Origin: an uncultured Ruminococcus sp.
GTDB taxonomy: Bacteria; Bacillota; Clostridia; Oscillospirales; CAG-272
NCBI GenBank assembly: GCA_902783905.1
Contig: CACZSP010000011.1
Span: 1 to 11,426, forward strand
Direction of reading: 5' to 3'
DNA: 11,426 nucleotides
In this document: positions 7,127 through 11,426 of the stretch, piece after piece
Numbering within the stretch: the stretch's first letter is position 1
Layout: every line of letters starts with the position of its first letter
Made by a program: the position numbers and the translations under genes
The notes under the pieces: model-generated
What the model saw: only the letters and a program-made list of their open reading frames with translations
Told to the model about the DNA's origin: nothing
The model's database searches: none

Positions 7127-8077
7127 TCAGTTGTCGCGGCTGCCGCGGGCGGCGGCGAGACCGGTACTGAAGTTCTTTCTGAACTCCGCCTCGTCGAAAC
7201 CGTCTTCGGACATTACGTTTTCAAGAGCGCAGCCGTAGACCGGCGGTATTTCCGCCCTGATCATTTCGGCGGCCCGACTTCCCTCTTCCCTGACGCGGTC
7301 GGCGTATTCGGGATATGACATAAGGATGCCTCCGCTGAGTACCAGCCGGAAGGGCTTCCCGTAAAATCTTTCTCCGGCGAAGGTCATCTCGGCAAGCGCC
7401 GACGCGTTGTGATCGAAGATCGCCCCGGCGACGGCGTCGCCTTCGGCTCTGCACTCGAAAACGCAGCGGGCGAATGATGCGATGAACGGTCTGCCACCCG
7501 CGTAGATCTCGGGTATCGACTTCTCCGGTCTCGCGCCCAGCCGGGCGCTGACCGATTCGTAAAGCAGCGTCTTCTCCCCTCTTCCGTCGAACTGCCGCAG
7601 GGCGGCGCGTATGGCGTCGCGCCCGAGCATAAAACCGCTTCCGACGGTATCGAGCAGATACCCCCAGCCGCCGGTGTGGAACATTTCCCCGCCGCGGCGG
7701 CAGAACATGCTCGACCCGGTGCCGCACACGATGCATCCGCCGTCCCCCCTGCCGAGGACCGAGGTTATCATTCCGCGTCCGTCGTCCTCCCAGGTTATAT
7801 TCCAGTCGCGGTAAAGTTCGCGCGGCCGCCCGATCAGTCTGTCTTCGTAATAGTTTTTCGACGCAAGTCCGAAGTACGACTTGTCCGGCTTCCCGTCAGG
7901 GAAAAACCCCCGGACTCCCTCGAGAGCGTCGGTTATCCTCCGGGCCGCCTCTTCGGCGCCGACGTCCATCGCGTTGCAGCCGGGCGTCACTCTTCGGCCG
8001 ATAACGTGCCCCGCTTCGTCGTGGACGACCGCCTCGGTCTTGGTCCCTCCCGAATCCACGGCAAGATAATACTTCAT
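7127..8077 (-). CDS. BadF/BadG-type ATPase, likely N-acetylglucosamine-kinase-like sugar kinase
   Basis: A 316-residue member of the ASKHA ATPase superfamily, closest in look to BadF/BadG/BcrA/BcrD proteins that include N-acetylglucosamine kinases. It should be cytoplasmic and transfer phosphate from ATP to a sugar. Motifs: phosphate 1 DSGGTKTEAVV (8-18), an acidic segment WEDDGRG (96-102) at the place of the catalytic Asp, phosphate 2 CIVCGTGSSMF (115-125), GGWGYLLDTVGSGFMLGRD (136-154), and the adenosine motif LVLSGGIL (245-252). The usual GDEGSG segment is DTVGSG here, so the conserved acidic pair is partly lost. The gene is last in the three-gene unit, six bases after the Gfo/Idh/MocA stop, and is followed by an intrinsic terminator. 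The ribosome binding site is poor, suggesting coupling to the gene before. The alternative, a 2-hydroxyacyl-CoA dehydratase activator, is unlikely because no dehydratase genes or iron-sulfur cysteine pattern are seen. Confidence 0.8.
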   Translation of the reverse strand: MKYYLAVDSGGTKTEAVVHDEAGHVIGRRVTPGCNAMDVGAEEAARRITDALEGVRGFFPDGKPDKSYFGLASKNYYEDRLIGRPRELYRDWNITWEDDGRGMITSVLGRGDGGCIVCGTGSSMFCRRGGEMFHTGGWGYLLDTVGSGFMLGRDAIRAALRQFDGRGEKTLLYESVSARLGARPEKSIPEIYAGGRPFIASFARCVFECRAEGDAVAGAIFDHNASALAEMTFAGERFYGKPFRLVLSGGILMSYPEYADRVREEGSRAAEMIRAEIPPVYGCALENVMSEDGFDEAEFRKNFSTGLAAARGSRDN

Positions 8078-8083
8078 ACCGGC

Positions 8084-9319
8084 TTATTTTTTCCCGGCGA
8101 GCCAGGCAGTGCGCACCTCTTCGAAAACGCTGTCGGGGATCTCCGGCGCGCCCGAAAGATTGTTGCTGATATACTGATCTCCCGCTATCTCGGGGAAGGT
8201 GCACGCGGTGTCGTTCCTGTAGGCGTCCCTTTGCGCGGGATCCCGCAGATCGGGTATTTCTATCGGGATATTGCCGTTTGCGATCGACTTCAGTCCGAGC
8301 GTACCCGGCATGCACATATCGACCGCCTGGTAAACGCCGACTGACCTCTCCTTTGCCTCCGGATCTCCGAGGATGCTCCTGACGAAATAATGCGTCGTGT
8401 AATAGTCTCCCCCGCCGTGCCCCGAAGCCGCCGCCTCGGCGATTATCGGCTCGGGCTTGTATACCTTTTTCTCTCCCTTTCCGTTCATTCCCGGCTGTTC
8501 GAGATAAACTCCTATCTCGCCGCCGCCGAGATCCTGGCATCCGCCGAGATCGCCGTTGAGCTGGTAGGACGAGTGCCTGTTCGATTTGATGTTGAAATGA
8601 GTGGATTTCATTATCGCGCCGTTGTCGAGCACTATCGCCTCCATGCAAAGCGTTCCCGAATTTGTTCCGAGATTATGCATGAAGGGCATGTTCGGCGTCT
8701 CGAAGGCGCAGACCCTGACCGGGCGCAGGCCCGTCATAAAGAGTATCGGACCTATCGAATGGGTGCAGTAGAAGGTCGACGGCATCAGATTGCGCCAGTG
8801 GTTCCTCTCTCCGTAGGTGATGGACGGCCAGATCGGCGAGCAGTCGTGAAGATATTCGCCCTCGGCGTACATAAGCCGGCCGAGAGCGCCTTCCCTGTAA
8901 AGACGCCTCATCTCCCAGCGCACCGGCGTGTAGCAGTAGTTTTCGGCGTAGGCGTAAACGAGGCCCGTCTGTTCCACCGCCTCGATCAGCTCCACCGCCT
9001 CCTTCATGCAGGACATCGTCAGACATTCGGACATAACGTGTCTGCCGCTTCGCAGAAACTTTACGGCGTAGGGGGCGTGCTCGTTGGCGTAGTTGGCAAG
9101 CACGACGGCGTCCATATCGTGTTCGAAAAAGGCGTCAAAATCGGTGTAGTAGGTTATTCCTTCGTAGCCGATCTCGTCGGCTTTTTTTCGGCATCTTTCA
9201 AGCAGCGGCTCGTATTTGTCACACACGGCCACTACGCGAGCGTCCTGATCGCCGAAAAGCTGATTGATCATCGTCATTCCGCGTCCCGCTCCGAAGACGC
9301 CTATCCTTACTTTTTCCAT
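8084..9319 (-). CDS. Gfo/Idh/MocA-family NAD(P)-binding protein lacking the EKP lysine
   Basis: A 411-residue protein with an N-terminal Rossmann fold (IGVFGAGRGM, residues 6-15; VAVCDKYEP at 30-38) and a C-terminal alpha/beta domain typical of Gfo/Idh/MocA proteins, which oxidise, reduce or hydrolyse sugars with a bound nicotinamide cofactor. The signature EKP reads ECL here (HVMSECLT, 94-101), so the catalytic lysine of classical dehydrogenases is missing. Next come AENYCY (125-130), GRLMYAEGEYLHD (147-159) and THSIGP (186-191) with His187 as candidate catalytic residue. EKP-deviant members include NAD-dependent glycosidases of family GH109, so hydrolysis or epimerisation is as likely as net oxidation. 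Start ATG 9319 is set by GGAGG 7 bases upstream; a longer frame from 9346 is less likely. It is the middle gene between a surface lipoprotein and a sugar kinase. Confidence 0.85.
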   Translation of the reverse strand: MEKVRIGVFGAGRGMTMINQLFGDQDARVVAVCDKYEPLLERCRKKADEIGYEGITYYTDFDAFFEHDMDAVVLANYANEHAPYAVKFLRSGRHVMSECLTMSCMKEAVELIEAVEQTGLVYAYAENYCYTPVRWEMRRLYREGALGRLMYAEGEYLHDCSPIWPSITYGERNHWRNLMPSTFYCTHSIGPILFMTGLRPVRVCAFETPNMPFMHNLGTNSGTLCMEAIVLDNGAIMKSTHFNIKSNRHSSYQLNGDLGGCQDLGGGEIGVYLEQPGMNGKGEKKVYKPEPIIAEAAASGHGGGDYYTTHYFVRSILGDPEAKERSVGVYQAVDMCMPGTLGLKSIANGNIPIEIPDLRDPAQRDAYRNDTACTFPEIAGDQYISNNLSGAPEIPDSVFEEVRTAWLAGKK

Positions 9320-9331
9320 AGTTGTTCCTCC
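9320..9331 (-). promoter_or_regulatory. Ribosome binding site deciding the Gfo/Idh/MocA start
   Basis: GGAGG (minus strand, 9331-9327) lies 7 bases before ATG at 9319. The alternative ATG at 9346 overlaps the previous stop codon, would add nine residues ahead of the Rossmann strand and lacks a site of its own. Confidence 0.85.
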
Positions 9332-9345
9332 GTAGTATTGTGACA

Positions 9346-11082
9346 TTATGACGCCGGATCGTATGGGAGGACGATCTCGGTCTGAGTATCCTCGTAAAAG
9401 TGTTTTTTCACATATCTCGCGGACATGAGCTGCTGAACGAAGGATCTCGAAGTATCCGCGTCAGCCGATTTTATCGTCCAGAAAAGGACCTTCGGACGCG
9501 CCTTGTTGTACATCCAGAGGGTCCCGACGACGTTGAAACCGTGATGTGCGACCGTCATCATATCGGCGTCGAAACCGGCTGAAAACATCGACGAGATGAT
9601 CCCGGCTTCTCCTCCGCGGCAGTCTCCGGTAAACACCGTCGTCTGCCCCGACTCGGTCATGCGCAGTATCAGCGAGGAGTTGTTCATATCGTAGGTGGTA
9701 TCCGTCTGCCCGGAGGAGTTGACCCCCGTCAGCTCGAAATCTCCGAGCTCGTCCGCCGTGAACATCACTTCGAACGTTGTTCCGGCAAATTCGAATTTCT
9801 GTCCCCCGCGCAGGCAGTAGACCTCCGCTCCGAGTTTTTCGGCGGCGTCGTTGAATGATTTCTGCCGCGAATCGAGAGAACTGTCGGCAAGCACGCTCTG
9901 CATATCCGTCGATACGAGATTGTACATAACGGCGCCGCATTCGATCTGTCCCGAATATTTGTCGGCAAGCGCCGTAAGACCGTCCATGTGGTCGGTGTGC
10001 GGGTGACTGATGATTATCGCGGCAATATGCACTTTCCCGTCGGAGAAGCGGTTGTTCGCCTTCATATAGTTCATCAGCTGATCGGCCGTAGTGTCGTAGC
10101 CGGTGTCGTACAGGAGAAATCTTCCGTCAGCCAGCGTCACAACAAACGAGGAGGCGTGTCCTGACGTCGTGTCTTCTATCATCATAAGTTTGACCGGCTG
10201 AACTCTTTCGCCGCCCGAGAGCTCCCACAGCGGCTTCTCGTACGCCGGCTCGCCGATGACGCGCATTATCCTCATTGCAGGGAAATAGTCGACCGAAAGC
10301 TGATTCTTTTCGTTCACGTAAGTCGCGTAAAGGTTCCCGGATATCCCGTTTTCGGCTGCCTTCCGGTACGAGAGCGTTTCGAGCTTTGCTTGGTAAGCTT
10401 TGAAATCCGATTCGTTGGCGTTTTTGAAGGTGACCGAGACCGCCTTGTGCGCCGTAGTCTTCCAGCCCACGGCGTTGACGTACGACGCGCAGAAGCCGTC
10501 GGCTACCGGCAGGTTCACGGGAGACGGAACTACCGATTCGGAGGCGAAGAACACCGATCCGAGCCTTACTTTGCCGTCCCCGCTCATCCTTTTTATATAT
10601 TTCGGAAGAGTCCCGGATGCCGAACCGTAGGTTTTTTCGTCGCATGCGAACACAAGCAGCTTGTATCCGCATCGGGCCGCGGTCCAGACGCCGTATCTTG
10701 CCCCGGAATAAATATCCGCGCCGGGAGCGTAGGCGCCGAGGCCTATCACGATTTCCGGATCGGTATCCGAGCCGACCTTTTCATTCACTTCAACCTGAAT
10801 TCCGAAATCGTTTTTAAGGGCCAGCTGAAGCGAAAGTGCAAACGCCTTTTCGGTCTTTCCGGCGTTTTCGGCGACTGCGATGGCGCAGACCGCGCGGCCG
10901 TCCTCGGCGATCAGATAATCCGATTTTGCGTCGGGCACCGCGGCTGCGGTCGTATCCGCGGCAGACGCTGCCGTCGCTTCCGTCCCTCCGCCGGGAGTAT
11001 CCGGTCCGGTCCCGCCGCATGCCGCGACGGTCAGGAGCAGAACCGCGGTGAAAATAACAAACAGTATCGTTTTCGTCTTCAT
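9346..11082 (-). CDS. Lipoprotein with C-terminal metallo-beta-lactamase-fold domain
   Basis: A 578-residue predicted surface lipoprotein. The signal peptide ends in the lipobox LLTVAAC (Cys22), followed by a low-complexity Gly/Thr/Ala linker (about 23-50). Residues about 53-180 form a separate domain with the patterns DPEIVIGLG (109-116) and YKLLVFACDEKTYGSA (140-155), resembling N-terminal modules of glycoside-hydrolase-linked proteins from Clostridia; this match is by eye only. The C-terminal half is a metallo-beta-lactamase fold of ComEC type: YDTGYDT (325-331), the metal motif SHPHTDHMDG (359-368; His360, His362, Asp364, His365), FTGDCRG (484-490; Asp487) and VAHHG (511-515). The metal ligands look complete, so it should be an active hydrolase outside the membrane, perhaps on phosphate esters or nucleic acid. 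It starts at ATG 11082 with GGAG 8 bases upstream and heads the operon. Confidence 0.85.
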   Translation of the reverse strand: MKTKTILFVIFTAVLLLTVAACGGTGPDTPGGGTEATAASAADTTAAAVPDAKSDYLIAEDGRAVCAIAVAENAGKTEKAFALSLQLALKNDFGIQVEVNEKVGSDTDPEIVIGLGAYAPGADIYSGARYGVWTAARCGYKLLVFACDEKTYGSASGTLPKYIKRMSGDGKVRLGSVFFASESVVPSPVNLPVADGFCASYVNAVGWKTTAHKAVSVTFKNANESDFKAYQAKLETLSYRKAAENGISGNLYATYVNEKNQLSVDYFPAMRIMRVIGEPAYEKPLWELSGGERVQPVKLMMIEDTTSGHASSFVVTLADGRFLLYDTGYDTTADQLMNYMKANNRFSDGKVHIAAIIISHPHTDHMDGLTALADKYSGQIECGAVMYNLVSTDMQSVLADSSLDSRQKSFNDAAEKLGAEVYCLRGGQKFEFAGTTFEVMFTADELGDFELTGVNSSGQTDTTYDMNNSSLILRMTESGQTTVFTGDCRGGEAGIISSMFSAGFDADMMTVAHHGFNVVGTLWMYNKARPKVLFWTIKSADADTSRSFVQQLMSARYVKKHFYEDTQTEIVLPYDPAS

Positions 11083-11120
11083 ACAAAACGCTCCGGTAAA
11101 ACTGTATTGATTACAGATAA

Positions 11121-11151
11121 ATTATATCACATTTTCGGAGTTTGCGGTCAA
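11121..11151 (-). promoter_or_regulatory. Promoter of the lipoprotein-oxidoreductase-kinase operon
   Basis: On the minus strand a perfect -10 TATAAT (11126-11121) is preceded by TGA, giving an extended -10 (TGNTATAAT). TTGACC (11151-11146) lies 19 bases upstream, a longer spacer than ideal, so the extended -10 probably carries much of the strength. Transcription would start near 11114, giving a leader of about 32 bases. Confidence 0.7.
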
Positions 11152-11188
11152 AAAAACCCAAAATACTCTCAACAAGTTTTATATTCGT

Positions 11189-11200
11189 GCGATTTATCGC
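11189..11200. promoter_or_regulatory. Small dyad between divergent promoters
   Basis: GCGAT-TT-ATCGC is a perfect 5-bp dyad in an otherwise AT-rich 200-base gap between two divergent promoters. It lies 38 bases upstream of the minus-strand -35 and 30 bases upstream of the plus-strand -35. It could be an operator for either promoter, but a dyad this short may be chance. Confidence 0.2.
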
Positions 11201-11229
11201 GTGCACTCAATAAAAAATTCAAAAAAAAC

Positions 11230-11258
11230 TTGACAAACCGCTTCCGATGTGGTATCAT
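11230..11258 (+). promoter_or_regulatory. Consensus promoter of the tRNA genes
   Basis: TTGACA (11230-11235), a 17-base spacer and TATCAT (11253-11258) form a near-ideal housekeeping promoter. Transcription would start about 20 bases before tRNA-Gly. A-rich tracts (11211-11228) just upstream resemble an UP element, as is usual for stable RNA genes. Confidence 0.85.
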
Positions 11259-11286
11259 ATTTAAGCGTTTTGAAGAAACGGCGTAT

Positions 11287-11357
<71 letters not shown>

Positions 11358-11362
11358 CCGAT

Positions 11363-11394
11363 TTAACGGCGCGCCCGAAACGGCGCGCCGTTAA
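11363..11394. repeat. Perfect hairpin between the two tRNA genes
   Basis: TTAACGGCGCGCC (11363-11375) and GGCGCGCCGTTAA (11382-11394) pair over 13 bp around the loop CGAAAC. In plus-strand reading it is followed by AAAAAAATAAAAG rather than T, and no new promoter fits in the 15 bases before the next tRNA. It therefore probably does not end transcription; it may space or protect the precursor during processing. Confidence 0.8.
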
Positions 11395-11409
11395 AAAAAT
11401 AAAAGCTTT

Positions 11410-11426
11410 GCGCGTTTAGCTCAGCC
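11410..11426 (+). tRNA. 5' end of a second tRNA, cut by the window edge
   Basis: GCGCGTT (acceptor 5' strand, 11410-11416), TA at positions 8 and 9, then GCTCAGCC as the start of a D arm is the standard beginning of a bacterial tRNA. The anticodon lies outside the window, so the amino acid is not known. It is likely cotranscribed with tRNA-Gly from the promoter at 11230-11258. Confidence 0.8.

Noticed and set aside
7127..8077. BadF-type protein as activator of a 2-hydroxyacyl-CoA dehydratase or benzoyl-CoA reductase
   Set aside because: No dehydratase or reductase subunits are nearby and the cysteines do not form the iron-sulfur pattern of activators; the operon partners fit sugar metabolism better.
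11363..11394. Reading the inter-tRNA hairpin as an intrinsic terminator
   Set aside because: The stem is followed by A-rich sequence on plus and by AAATCGG on minus; neither has the T tract required.

Overview
The window looks like chromosomal DNA from a moderately GC-rich, low-GC-lineage-type Gram-positive anaerobe, most likely an uncultured member of the Clostridia (Oscillospirales or Christensenellales style). This rests on strong AGGAGG-type ribosome binding sites, a BspA-type leucine-rich-repeat surface protein with an HxH...HWxxCxxCG-like N-terminal segment, an OmpR-type response regulator with a HAMP histidine kinase, a lipobox lipoprotein, and a tRNA gene without an encoded CCA end. 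The assignment is an inference from style; no marker gene fixes the taxon.

Layout. Seven protein genes all lie on the minus strand, in two transcription units. Transcribed first (11082 to 7127) is a three-gene unit: a lipoprotein with a C-terminal metallo-beta-lactamase-fold domain, a Gfo/Idh/MocA-family protein, and a BadF/BadG-type kinase resembling N-acetylglucosamine kinases. It has an extended -10 promoter at its head (11121-11151) and ends in a strong intrinsic terminator (7071-7119). The second unit (6989 to 190) begins just beyond that terminator: response regulator, sensor kinase, a secreted protein with a C-terminal membrane anchor, and a 1173-residue leucine-rich-repeat surface protein. 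Every junction in this unit is an overlap (4, 14 and 4 bp), so the four products are probably made together. On the plus strand at the right end, a consensus promoter drives tRNA-Gly(TCC), followed by a perfect hairpin and the first 17 bases of a second tRNA cut by the window edge. The leftmost 189 bases hold no supported gene but are rich in inverted repeats.

How the genes may work together (inference). The second unit reads as a signalling module in which a two-component system is translationally coupled to two cell-surface proteins. The upstream region of the regulator carries a tandem CGGAAA-N5-CGGAAA repeat 11 bp upstream of a -10-like hexamer, the arrangement expected for activation by an OmpR/PhoB-family regulator, so the module may be autoregulated. 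The first unit looks like a small carbohydrate-processing set: a surface lipoprotein, an NAD-binding enzyme lacking the usual EKP lysine, and a sugar kinase, plausibly acting on an amino sugar or modified sugar. The substrate is not readable from the sequence.

Three protein starts were set downstream of the longest open frame because a strong ribosome binding site sits directly before an internal GTG or ATG: the LRR protein (GTG, 3711), the anchored secreted protein (GTG, 4967) and the Gfo/Idh/MocA protein (ATG, 9319).
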